Shown in pieces: positions 36,670-44,355 of a DNA stretch of 64,000 nucleotides. Every line of letters begins with the position of its first letter. The stretch's first letter is position 1. This DNA comes from JALYXV01 sp963733505. Its GTDB lineage: Bacteria; Actinomycetota; Acidimicrobiia; Acidimicrobiales; Palsa-688. The stretch covers positions 186,001-250,000 of the forward strand of contig CAVTDW010000023.1 in the NCBI GenBank assembly GCA_963733505.1, in the 5' to 3' direction. Made by a program: the position numbers and the translations under genes. The notes under the pieces were generated by a model. It made no database searches. It was not told the origin of the DNA and saw only the letters and a list, made by a program, of their open reading frames with translations.

Positions 36670-36688
36670 TAGTTAGATACTCTTACTA
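36670..36688. promoter_or_regulatory. Imperfect palindrome next to the ABC exporter start, candidate operator
   Basis: TAGTTAG (36670-36676) and CTTACTA (36682-36688) form an inverted repeat with one mismatch and a 5-base spacer, ending one base before the GTG at 36690. The segment is AT-rich and includes TACTAT. A repressor bound here would block start-site access. No regulator gene is adjacent. Confidence 0.35.
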
Positions 36689-36689
36689 T

Positions 36690-37670
36690 GTGAGCGACGC
36701 AGCGGTGGTGGTCGAAGGACTGCGGAAGAGCTATGGCAGTTTCGAGGCCGTGAAGGGGATCAGCTTCGAGGTGGCGCCGGGCGAGACGTTCGGCTTCCTC
36801 GGCCCCAACGGGGCGGGCAAGTCGACCACCATTTCCATGCTGTGCACCTTGATCAAGCCCACCGGCGGGCGGGCGCTGGTCGACGGCTTCGACGTGGTGA
36901 CCCATCGCACCGAGGTGCGGCGGCGCATCGGGCTGGTGTTCCAGGACACCACCCTCGACGACTACCTGACGGCGGAGGAGAACCTGCGTTTCCACGCCGA
37001 GTTGTACGGCGTGCGCCGGGAGGTGATCGACGAGCGGATGCGCAAGGTCCTCGAGATGGTCGGGTTGTGGGAGCGGCGCAAGAGCATCGTGCGCACGTTC
37101 TCGGGGGGTATGAAGCGGCGGCTGGAGATCGGGCGGGGGTTGCTGCACTCACCCCGGGTGCTGTTCCTCGACGAGCCGACGGTGGGGCTCGATCCCCAGA
37201 CCCGGTCGTCGATCTGGGAGTACATCAACGAGCTCAAGGCCCGGGAAACGATCACCATCTTCCTCACCACCCACTACATGGACGAGGCGGAGAACTGCGA
37301 CCGCATCGCCATCATCGACCACGGCGACATCGTGCGCATCGACACGCCCGAGGCGTTGAAGGCCAGCGTCGGCGAGGATCGGGTGGAGCTGCATGCGTCC
37401 GACAACGGGGCGGCCATCGCGGCCCTCGAGGATCGTTTCGGCCTGACGGCCACCATGAGTGAAGGGGCGGTGACGTTCCATGTGACCGGCGGCGAGGAGT
37501 TCATGCCCCGGTTGTTCGCCGACCTGGGCGTGCCGATCCAGTCGGTCCGGGTGAGCCGGCCGACGCTTGACGACGTGTTCATGAGCTACACCGGGCGCAC
37601 CATCCGCGACGCCGAGGCGTCGGGCAACGAGATGATGCGTTCGAGCCCGATCATGCGGATGCGGAGGTAG
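36690..37670 (+). CDS. DrrA-like ABC exporter ATPase
   Basis: This 326-residue ATPase of the daunorubicin-resistance type has Walker A GPNGAGKSTTI, the Q-loop in GLVFQDTTLDDYL, signature FSGGMKRRLEIGRGLL and Walker B VLFLDEPTVGLDPQ. The DrrA-type C-terminal domain ends with RVSRPTLDDVFMSYTGRTIR. GTG at 36690 directly follows the palindrome. The permease starts two bases after its stop. Confidence 0.92.
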   Translation: MSDAAVVVEGLRKSYGSFEAVKGISFEVAPGETFGFLGPNGAGKSTTISMLCTLIKPTGGRALVDGFDVVTHRTEVRRRIGLVFQDTTLDDYLTAEENLRFHAELYGVRREVIDERMRKVLEMVGLWERRKSIVRTFSGGMKRRLEIGRGLLHSPRVLFLDEPTVGLDPQTRSSIWEYINELKARETITIFLTTHYMDEAENCDRIAIIDHGDIVRIDTPEALKASVGEDRVELHASDNGAAIAALEDRFGLTATMSEGAVTFHVTGGEEFMPRLFADLGVPIQSVRVSRPTLDDVFMSYTGRTIRDAEASGNEMMRSSPIMRMRR

Positions 37671-37672
37671 AC

Positions 37673-38569
37673 GTGGCGGAGGTTGACGTGCCCGAGGTGG
37701 GCGTCGGCGTGGACTCGATTGACGTGGTGGGCGTGTCGGTGGCGGGCGGCACCCTCCGCGAGGACCTGCGCGCCGTCGCCATGGTCTGGAAAAGGGAGCT
37801 CATCCGCTACTTCCGCAATCGCATCCGGATCGTGACGTCGCTGGCCCAGCCGGTGCTGTTCCTGTTCGTGCTGGGAAGCGGACTTTCGCCCATCGTGACG
37901 AGCGGAACCGGGCCCCACGTCGACTTCAAGACGTTCCTGTATCCCGGCGTGATCGCCATGACGATTCTGTTCACCGCCATCTTCTCGGCGGTGTCGATCG
38001 TGTGGGACCGGGAGTTCGGGTTCCTCCGGGAGATGATGGTCGCCCCCGTCCGGCGGGGTGCCCTCGTCGTCGGCAAGACGCTCGGGGGGGCGTCGGTGGC
38101 CACCATGCAGGGCGTGATCATGCTGCTGTTGGGGCCGCTGGTGCACGTGCCCTACAACCCGGTGCTGATCGTCGAGATGCTGTTGCTCATGGCCCTGTGC
38201 GCCGTCATGCTGACGTCGATCGGCGTGCTGGCGGCCAGCCGCATGCAGCAGGTCGAGTCGTTCCAGGTGGTGATGCAGCTGTTCGTGCTGCCGATGTTCT
38301 TCCTGGCCGGGGCGGTGTTCCCCCTGACGGGGCTGCCCGCGTGGCTGTCGGCGCTGACCAAGATCGACCCGCTGGCCTACATCGTCGACCCCATGCGGCG
38401 GGCGGTCTTCGCCCATATCAACGTGTCCGCCGCGGCCCGCCAGAAGTTCAGTCCCGGCCTGCACTGGGGCCACTGGCAGCTACCGGTTCCTCTCGAAGTC
38501 GCCATGGTGCTGGCGGTGACCCTCGGCTGCCTGGCGGTCTCGGTCGCCATGTTCTCCAAGCAGGACTGA
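37673..38569 (+). CDS. DrrB-like ABC-2 exporter permease
   Basis: This 298-residue permease has six hydrophobic segments and the ABC-2 family features WKRELIRYFRNR at the N-terminus, REMMVAPVRRGALVVGKTLGG in the cytoplasmic loop and FFLAGAVFPLTGLP near the C-terminus. It works with the preceding ATPase to export a hydrophobic compound or lipid. The Dpr pathway genes start 51 bases later, so envelope lipid export is a possible role. Confidence 0.9.
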   Translation: MAEVDVPEVGVGVDSIDVVGVSVAGGTLREDLRAVAMVWKRELIRYFRNRIRIVTSLAQPVLFLFVLGSGLSPIVTSGTGPHVDFKTFLYPGVIAMTILFTAIFSAVSIVWDREFGFLREMMVAPVRRGALVVGKTLGGASVATMQGVIMLLLGPLVHVPYNPVLIVEMLLLMALCAVMLTSIGVLAASRMQQVESFQVVMQLFVLPMFFLAGAVFPLTGLPAWLSALTKIDPLAYIVDPMRRAVFAHINVSAAARQKFSPGLHWGHWQLPVPLEVAMVLAVTLGCLAVSVAMFSKQD

Positions 38570-38619
38570 CGCTGGGATAACCGCTGGGCGACCGCGGGGC
38601 TCACCTACGATGGACGCCC

Positions 38620-39551
38620 GTGGGCGTCGACGTCACCGCCATGACTGAGTCCGGGTCGCGGTGGCGTTCGTCGTTGGCCGCCGGCCTGATCGGGACGTCG
38701 CGGCCCAAGCAGTGGGTGAAGAACCTGCTGGTTTTTGCCGCTCCCGGGGCGGCGGGGGTACTGACCCACGGCCACGCCCTGCTCGACGCGGTGGACGCCT
38801 TCGTCATCTTCTGCATCGTGGCGAGTGGCGTCTACTTCATCAACGACGCCCTGGACGTGGACGCGGACCGGTTGCATCCCCGCAAGCGTTTCCGCCCCGT
38901 CGCGGCCGGGGTGATCGGCGTGCGTCAGGCCCAGGCGATTGGCGCCGCGCTGGTCGCGGTGGGGGTGGCGTTGTCCGCGCTGGTCGGGATGCGGCTGCTC
39001 CTGGTGGTGGCGCTGTATGTCGGGGTACAGGTGGCGTACAGCGTGTGGCTGAAGCACGAGCCGGTTCTCGACCTGGCGGCGGTGGCTGCGGGCTTCGTGC
39101 TGCGGGCGATCGCCGGTGCCGTGGCGGTGGGGGTACCGATCTCGCAGTGGTTCCTCATCGTGGCCACCTTCGGGAGCCTGTTCATGGTCACGGGGAAACG
39201 GTTCTCCGACCTGGGCGCCTTCGCGGAGGCGGGGGACGCGGTGTGCAGGCGGGGGCGCAATACAGCTTGGGGTTCCTCCGCTCGATCCTGGTGATGAGTG
39301 CCACGGTGAGCATCACGGCGTATTGCCTGTGGGCGTTCGAGAACGTGAAGGCGGTCACGCCCGGTGAAGGCGACGCCGCGGTGTGTTTCCAGCTCTCGAT
39401 CGTGCCGTTCACCCTGGCGCTGATGCGCTACGGGCTCCTCGTCGACCAGGGCGAGGGTGGGGCGCCCGAGGACGTCGTGTTCGGCGACCGGTTGCTGCTG
39501 GTGCTCGGGTTGACCTGGGCCGTCGTTTTCGGCCTCGGCGTGTACCGCTAG
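38620..39551 (+). CDS. UbiA-family decaprenyl-phosphate phosphoribosyltransferase-like protein (frameshifted)
   Basis: This polytopic membrane prenyltransferase-fold enzyme would transfer 5-phosphoribose from PRPP to decaprenyl phosphate, the first step to decaprenyl-phosphoryl-arabinose. Motifs are RPKQWVKNLLVFAAP, the Asp-rich NDALDVDADRLHPRK and GKRFSDLG. The frame changes at GTGTG near 39243. Dropping one TG pair restores EAGDAVQAGAQYSLGFLRS and the last four membrane segments to TAG 39551. The next two genes encode DprE1- and DprE2-like enzymes, which supports the assignment. Confidence 0.87.
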
Positions 39552-39553
39552 CA

Positions 39554-40966
39554 GTGGCGGGAGCGGGCGGCGGGGCCGCGGGCGGCGGCGGCGGCGGCCA
39601 GGCGGCCCCGGCGCTGTTGGCCGGCTGGGGACGAACGGCTCCCACCGCGGCCCGGGTGCTGGTACCGGCGACGGTGCCTGAGGCCTGCCACGCCCTCGAC
39701 TCGTCGGGGCCGCGGGGAATCATCGCCCGGGGGCTCGGGCGCAGCTATGGCGACGCCGCCCAAAACGCCGGGGGTGAGGTGCTGCTCACGACCGGGCTGG
39801 ATCGGCTGCTGGCGCTCGACATCACCACCGCCACGGCAACTGTCCAACCGGGCGTGAGCCTCGACTGGCTCATGCGGGCACTGCTGCCGCTCGGACTGTT
39901 CCCCATGGTGACCCCGGGAACCCGCCAGGTCACGGTGGGCGGCGCCATCGCCTCCGACATTCACGGCAAGAACCACCACGCCGACGGCAGCTTCGGCGAC
40001 CACGTCAACCAGATCGTCCTGGAAACACCCGCCCTCGGCCCCATCACCGTGTCACCGACGACGCTGGCCGACTTCTTCTGGTCCACCACCGGCGGCATGG
40101 GCCTCACCGGCCTCATTGTCGAGGCGACCATCGGCCTGCTGCGGGTGGAAACCGCCCTGATGCGGGTCGACACGGCGCGCCTTGCCGATCTCGACGCCGT
40201 CATGGCGGCCATGGCCGGCTCCGACGACGAGTATCGCTACTCCGTGGCTTGGGTCGACTCGCTGGCCCGGGGCCGATCGCTCGGGCGCTCGGTGCTGACC
40301 CGCGGCGATCACGCCCTCCAATCGGACCTGGAGCCGGGGCGACGGTCCCAGTCGCTCGGCTTCGCCCCCCGGGAACGGCTCCGGGCCCCCCCGTGGGTGC
40401 CCGGCGGGCTGCTGAACCCGTTGACGACGGCGGCGTTCAACGAGGCCTGGTTTCGAAAGGCGCCCCGCCGCCGGGTCGGCCAGCTCCAGGCGCTGGCATC
40501 GTTCTTTCATCCCCTCGACGGCGTCACCGGATGGAACCGGATCTACGGGCGGCGGGGGTTCGTCCAGTACCAGTTCGTGGTGCCCCTGGATCAGGGCGAT
40601 GTGGTCCGCCAGGTGTTGGAAACCCTCGGCGCCCACCGATGCCCATCGTTCTTGACGGTCCTCAAACGCTTCGGCCCGGCAAATCCGGGCCCGCTGTCCT
40701 TCCCCATGCCGGGGTGGACCCTGGCCCTCGACCTGCCGGCGTCGACCGACGGGCTGGGGGCACTGCTGGACCAGCTCGACCTCGACGTCGTGGCCGCCGG
40801 CGGCCGGGTGTACCTCGCCAAGGACTCCCGAATGCGCCCCGAGCTATTGGCCGCCATGTACCCGGAGCTGGATCGTTGGCGCAAGATTCGCCGCGAACTC
40901 GACCCCGACGGCCGGTTGTGCTCGGATCTGGCCCGGCGATTGTGGCCCTTGCAGGGCGACGGATGA
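39554..40966 (+). CDS. dprE1: Decaprenylphosphoryl-beta-D-ribose 2-oxidase (DprE1-like)
   Basis: This FAD enzyme oxidises decaprenylphosphoryl-ribose at C2; with DprE2 it epimerises ribose to arabinose. The FAD-binding region is GRGLGRSYGDAAQNAGGEVL, and the motif DIHGKNHHADGSFGDHV carries the His and surrounding residues that hold FAD in mycobacterial DprE1. The C-terminal KDSRMRPELLAAMYPELDRW is also conserved. GTG at 39554, two bases after the UbiA gene, is preferred. The N-terminal Gly/Ala run (GGGAAGGGGGG) is unusual and may be partly unstructured. Confidence 0.9.
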   Translation: MAGAGGGAAGGGGGGQAAPALLAGWGRTAPTAARVLVPATVPEACHALDSSGPRGIIARGLGRSYGDAAQNAGGEVLLTTGLDRLLALDITTATATVQPGVSLDWLMRALLPLGLFPMVTPGTRQVTVGGAIASDIHGKNHHADGSFGDHVNQIVLETPALGPITVSPTTLADFFWSTTGGMGLTGLIVEATIGLLRVETALMRVDTARLADLDAVMAAMAGSDDEYRYSVAWVDSLARGRSLGRSVLTRGDHALQSDLEPGRRSQSLGFAPRERLRAPPWVPGGLLNPLTTAAFNEAWFRKAPRRRVGQLQALASFFHPLDGVTGWNRIYGRRGFVQYQFVVPLDQGDVVRQVLETLGAHRCPSFLTVLKRFGPANPGPLSFPMPGWTLALDLPASTDGLGALLDQLDLDVVAAGGRVYLAKDSRMRPELLAAMYPELDRWRKIRRELDPDGRLCSDLARRLWPLQGDG

Positions 40967-40997
40967 CGGGAACGAGAGGTACGAGAGGCGTGACGGT

Positions 40998-41759
40998 GTG
41001 AAGGACGGGCTCGGCAACGTCCAATCGGTGCTGCTGCTTGGGGGCACGTCGGAGATCGGACTGGCGATCGCCCGCCGGCTGGTCGGGCCGCGCCACGCGT
41101 CGGTCGTGCTCGCCGGCCGCGACCAGCCAGCGCTCAAGACCGCGGCGCAGGGGCTCCGCGACGGCGGCGCCGGACGGGTGGAGACGATCGACTTCGACGC
41201 CTTGGACACCGCCAGCCATGACTCGGTGCTCGACGAGGCGCATCGGCTGGTCGGGGACCTCGACGTGGTCGTCGTGGCATTCGGACTGCTGGGCGAGCAG
41301 GCCACCGACGAAGCCGGCGGTGGGGGCGCCGTCCTTTTGGCGTCGGTCAACTATGTGGGTTCGGTGTCGGTATGCCTCGCAGCCGCCCGTCGGCTGCGGG
41401 CGCAGGGGCATGGCACGATCGTCGTCCTGTCGTCGGTTGCGGGCGAGCGGGTCCGCAAGGCCAACTACATCTACGGCTCGTCCAAGGCCGGCCTCGACGG
41501 CTTCGCCCAGGGACTGGGTGACGCCCTGCAGGGATCGGGGGTCACGGTGCTGATCGTCCGGCCCGGTTTCGTCGCCACCAAGATGACCGAGGGCATGGCG
41601 CCGCCGCCACTGTCCACTACCGCCGATCGTGTGGCGTCGGCAACCGATCAGGCACTGCGGCAGGGCCGGGAGATCGTGTGGGTTCCCGGCGCACTGCGCT
41701 ACGTCATGTCGGTCGCCCGCCACCTTCCCCGCCCCATCTTCCGGCGGCTGAAGATGTGA
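40998..41759 (+). CDS. dprE2: Decaprenylphosphoryl-2-keto-ribose reductase (DprE2-like SDR)
   Basis: This 253-residue short-chain dehydrogenase has the cofactor loop LLLGGTSEIGLAIARRL and the catalytic YGSSKAGLDGF with an upstream SSVAGERVRK. The GGTSEIG form and position directly after DprE1 identify it as the NADH-dependent reductase that completes the ribose-to-arabinose epimerisation. The GTG start is at 40998. Decaprenyl-phosphoryl-arabinose would feed arabinan or other wall glycan synthesis. Confidence 0.88.
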   Translation: MKDGLGNVQSVLLLGGTSEIGLAIARRLVGPRHASVVLAGRDQPALKTAAQGLRDGGAGRVETIDFDALDTASHDSVLDEAHRLVGDLDVVVVAFGLLGEQATDEAGGGGAVLLASVNYVGSVSVCLAAARRLRAQGHGTIVVLSSVAGERVRKANYIYGSSKAGLDGFAQGLGDALQGSGVTVLIVRPGFVATKMTEGMAPPPLSTTADRVASATDQALRQGREIVWVPGALRYVMSVARHLPRPIFRRLKM

Positions 41760-41812
41760 AGCGCCGATATGCGCGGGCCGATATGAAGGGGCGGATATGA
41801 AGGGGCCGGGCG

Positions 41813-42415
41813 TTGGCGGCTGAGCCGCAAGGCGTGGCGGCGTTCGACTTCGACGGCACCATGATCCGAGGCGACAGTTTCATGCCCTTTCTGGTGCGGG
41901 CCGTGGGACCGGCCAAGTTCGGGCAGATCGTGATCAGGTCGTCGGCGTCGACCGCCCAGGCATACCGGTTGGGCCGGCGCGACGCGTCGAAGGCGGTCCT
42001 GGTTCGACGGCTCCTGCGCGGCTACCCCGCCGACCGTCTCGACGACCTCGGCCGGCGCTATGCGGTACTGCTGGCGCAGCGGATCCGCCCCCACATGGCC
42101 GAGCGGGTCACCTGGCACCAGCAGCGGGGCCACCGACTGGTGATCGTCTCGGCATCGCTCGACGTCTACCTCGCACCCACCGGTGTGGCGTTGGGATTCG
42201 ACCATGTCCTGGCCACCCTCCTCGAGGTCGGTACCGACGGACGGTTGACCGGACGGCTGCAGGGACCGAATGTTCGAGGTGTCGAGAAGTCGTCGCGGTT
42301 GCGGGCGTGGCTGGCTCGGGAACTCGACGGAGCCCCGTACCAACTGTGGGCCTACGGTGACAGCGCCGGTGACCGCGAGCTCCTGGCGATGGCCGATCAC
42401 CCGGTTCGGGTCTGA
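41813..42415 (+). CDS. HAD-superfamily IB phosphatase
   Basis: This 200-residue phosphatase has motif I FDFDGTMIRGDSF, motif II VIVSASLD and motif IV YGDSAGDRELL, the SerB-like subfamily IB set. It begins with TTG 54 bases after DprE2. Its position suggests removal of the 5-phosphate from decaprenyl-phosphoryl-5-phosphoribose, a step between UbiA and DprE1 that needs a phosphatase. This is inference from context. The preceding gap has the short repeat GATATGAAGGGGC twice. Confidence 0.82.
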   Translation: MAAEPQGVAAFDFDGTMIRGDSFMPFLVRAVGPAKFGQIVIRSSASTAQAYRLGRRDASKAVLVRRLLRGYPADRLDDLGRRYAVLLAQRIRPHMAERVTWHQQRGHRLVIVSASLDVYLAPTGVALGFDHVLATLLEVGTDGRLTGRLQGPNVRGVEKSSRLRAWLARELDGAPYQLWAYGDSAGDRELLAMADHPVRV

Positions 42416-42460
42416 GGGCCGCATGGACCCTGAGTCAGGAATTCTCCCGGAGAACTGCTC

Positions 42461-44272
42461 ATGGGGTTAATCTCTCGGGGCGTGAGACTCGCGGCAGCGC
42501 CCCGTCGGCAATCGCTCCATGTCGCTCTGGCAGTCCTCGCCATTTTGACCCTCAGCCTGGCCGGGACAGTGGCGCGGGCTTCGCGCGCCGGCGCGCTGGC
42601 CGGGCCGTATCCCGGCGCCAGCCTTTTCGTCGGCAACGGGACCCTCGCGTCGTCGCCCGCGACGGTGAATATGCCGGACATCGGTCATGTCGTGTTCGTC
42701 GTCGGCACCGACGGCGGTATCTGGTGGACGACCCAGTTCAAGCCTTGGAACGGCCTTGGCTCGCCTCCCGGCGGAATCATCGGCGATCCCGCCGTGGTCT
42801 CGTGGGGCCCGGGCCGGATCGACTTGTTCGTCGAGGGCGGGGACCACAAACTCTGGCAGCGGTGGACCGCCTGCAGCGGTTGTTCCTGGTCCGGGTGGTT
42901 CAAGCCCGTCGGTGACGACGGAACGCTGGCCTCGGCGCCGGCCGTGACGAGTTGGGCTCCCGGGCGGATCGATGTCGTCGTCCAGGGCACCGACGGCAGC
43001 ACCTACCAGCGTGACTGGGACACCGATTCGTGGAGTGGCGGTTGGTTCAATCTGTTTGCCCCGCCCGTCCCGGCAACGATGGGCGAGCATGGAACGATCA
43101 CGACCTGGGCGCCCGGTCGCCTGGATGTCTTCGTGCGGGCCAACAACAACCGGCTGTACCAGAACTTCTTTACCAACGGCTTCTGGCAGGGCTGGTTCCA
43201 ACCGATGGGCACCGAGAAAGGCACCCTGGCCTCGGCTCCGGCAGCTGACACGTGGACCGGCGGAGTGGGCGGACACAACCATCTGACGGTGTTCGTCCAG
43301 GGCGCCGACGGTCACCTGTACCAGACCACCTTCGACGGCGCCTGGAGCGCTTGGAACGTCGAAGGAGCCGATCAGGACGCCTTTGTCGGTTCGCCGGGCG
43401 TTCCGACCACCCGCCAAACCCAGCCCTACGTGCTCGTCCGTGGTACGGACAACCGGTGCTACCAGTTCCTGCCGGCCACATCGCAAGGCACTGGGCAGCA
43501 AGCCCAGGCTGCGGCTTTTATCGCGCAACGGGCGGGCTTCTCCAGTTTTACCTTAGTTGACACTCAGACACAAACACAAGTCTCGGGAGGATCGTTTGCC
43601 ACGGCCATCCGGACCGCGTCGGTGATCAAGGTCCCTATCGCCATGGCACTGGAGTCCCGGGCGACGGCCCAGCACCGAGGCCTGACCGCGACGGAGCAAT
43701 CGCTCCTCCATTCGATGATCACCCAATCGGACAACGACGCGGCCACCGCCCTTTGGAACGAGGTGGGCGGCAGTCCTGCGGTCGTCGCCATGATGCGATC
43801 GCTGGGCGCCACCAACACCTCGCCGTATCCTTCGAGCCCCGACGCCTGGGGGTTCACGCTGAGTACCAGCCACGACCTTGCGATCGTTTTGGCGCAACTG
43901 GCTTCGGGCGTGCTCGGCCCATCGGGAACCAACGCCATCCTCACCCAGATGCACGAGGTGATCGCGTCTCAGTCCTGGGGCATCGGTGCCGCCCTTCCCG
44001 GTTCCGCCATCAAGAACGGTTGGTATCCCGACCCCGGCGATTGGCGGGTCAACTGCTTGGGCATCATCGGCGGCACGCGTTATGCCCTGGCGGTCATGAC
44101 CCAGTACCCAATCGGACTCGGGCAGCTGTACGGGGAACATACGTGCCAGGGAGTGGCGGCTGCACTGTTCCCGTCGGGGTCGGTCGGTGTACGTGCGGTC
44201 GATGCGAACGCACTGCCGGCAGCCGCCCCGCCCGCCCTCACCGGCATCGGCATGACAGCCGACGGTGGCTGA
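42461..44272 (+). CDS. Secreted beta-propeller (PLL-like lectin) fused to class A beta-lactamase-like serine hydrolase
   Basis: This 603-residue protein starts with a signal-peptide-like segment (VALAVLAILTLSLAGTVARA). Residues about 45-340 contain five or six repeats of the pattern GTLASAPAVTSWAPGRIDV followed by a Trp-rich strand, as in PLL/fucose-binding beta-propellers. Residues about 350-585 form a serine hydrolase with S387xxK390 (ASVIK), S423DN425 and K518NG520 in place of the usual KTG. These are the three active-site elements of class A beta-lactamases and penicillin-binding proteins. A cell-wall or glycan-targeted amidase or peptidase is plausible. It diverges from resistance beta-lactamases in size and third motif. 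Confidence 0.8.
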   Translation: MGLISRGVRLAAAPRRQSLHVALAVLAILTLSLAGTVARASRAGALAGPYPGASLFVGNGTLASSPATVNMPDIGHVVFVVGTDGGIWWTTQFKPWNGLGSPPGGIIGDPAVVSWGPGRIDLFVEGGDHKLWQRWTACSGCSWSGWFKPVGDDGTLASAPAVTSWAPGRIDVVVQGTDGSTYQRDWDTDSWSGGWFNLFAPPVPATMGEHGTITTWAPGRLDVFVRANNNRLYQNFFTNGFWQGWFQPMGTEKGTLASAPAADTWTGGVGGHNHLTVFVQGADGHLYQTTFDGAWSAWNVEGADQDAFVGSPGVPTTRQTQPYVLVRGTDNRCYQFLPATSQGTGQQAQAAAFIAQRAGFSSFTLVDTQTQTQVSGGSFATAIRTASVIKVPIAMALESRATAQHRGLTATEQSLLHSMITQSDNDAATALWNEVGGSPAVVAMMRSLGATNTSPYPSSPDAWGFTLSTSHDLAIVLAQLASGVLGPSGTNAILTQMHEVIASQSWGIGAALPGSAIKNGWYPDPGDWRVNCLGIIGGTRYALAVMTQYPIGLGQLYGEHTCQGVAAALFPSGSVGVRAVDANALPAAAPPALTGIGMTADGG

Positions 44273-44355
44273 GCGCTTTCCATGCCAGATGGGTTGGCCC
44301 GTCCGTCGGGGCGACCACTAATCTCGCCCCTTCCGCCTCACCAGGAGACCGAGCA

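Noticed and set aside
42461..44272. Antibiotic-resistance beta-lactamase
   Set aside because: The large N-terminal propeller and the KNG in place of KTG make a wall- or glycan-directed hydrolase more likely than a resistance enzyme.
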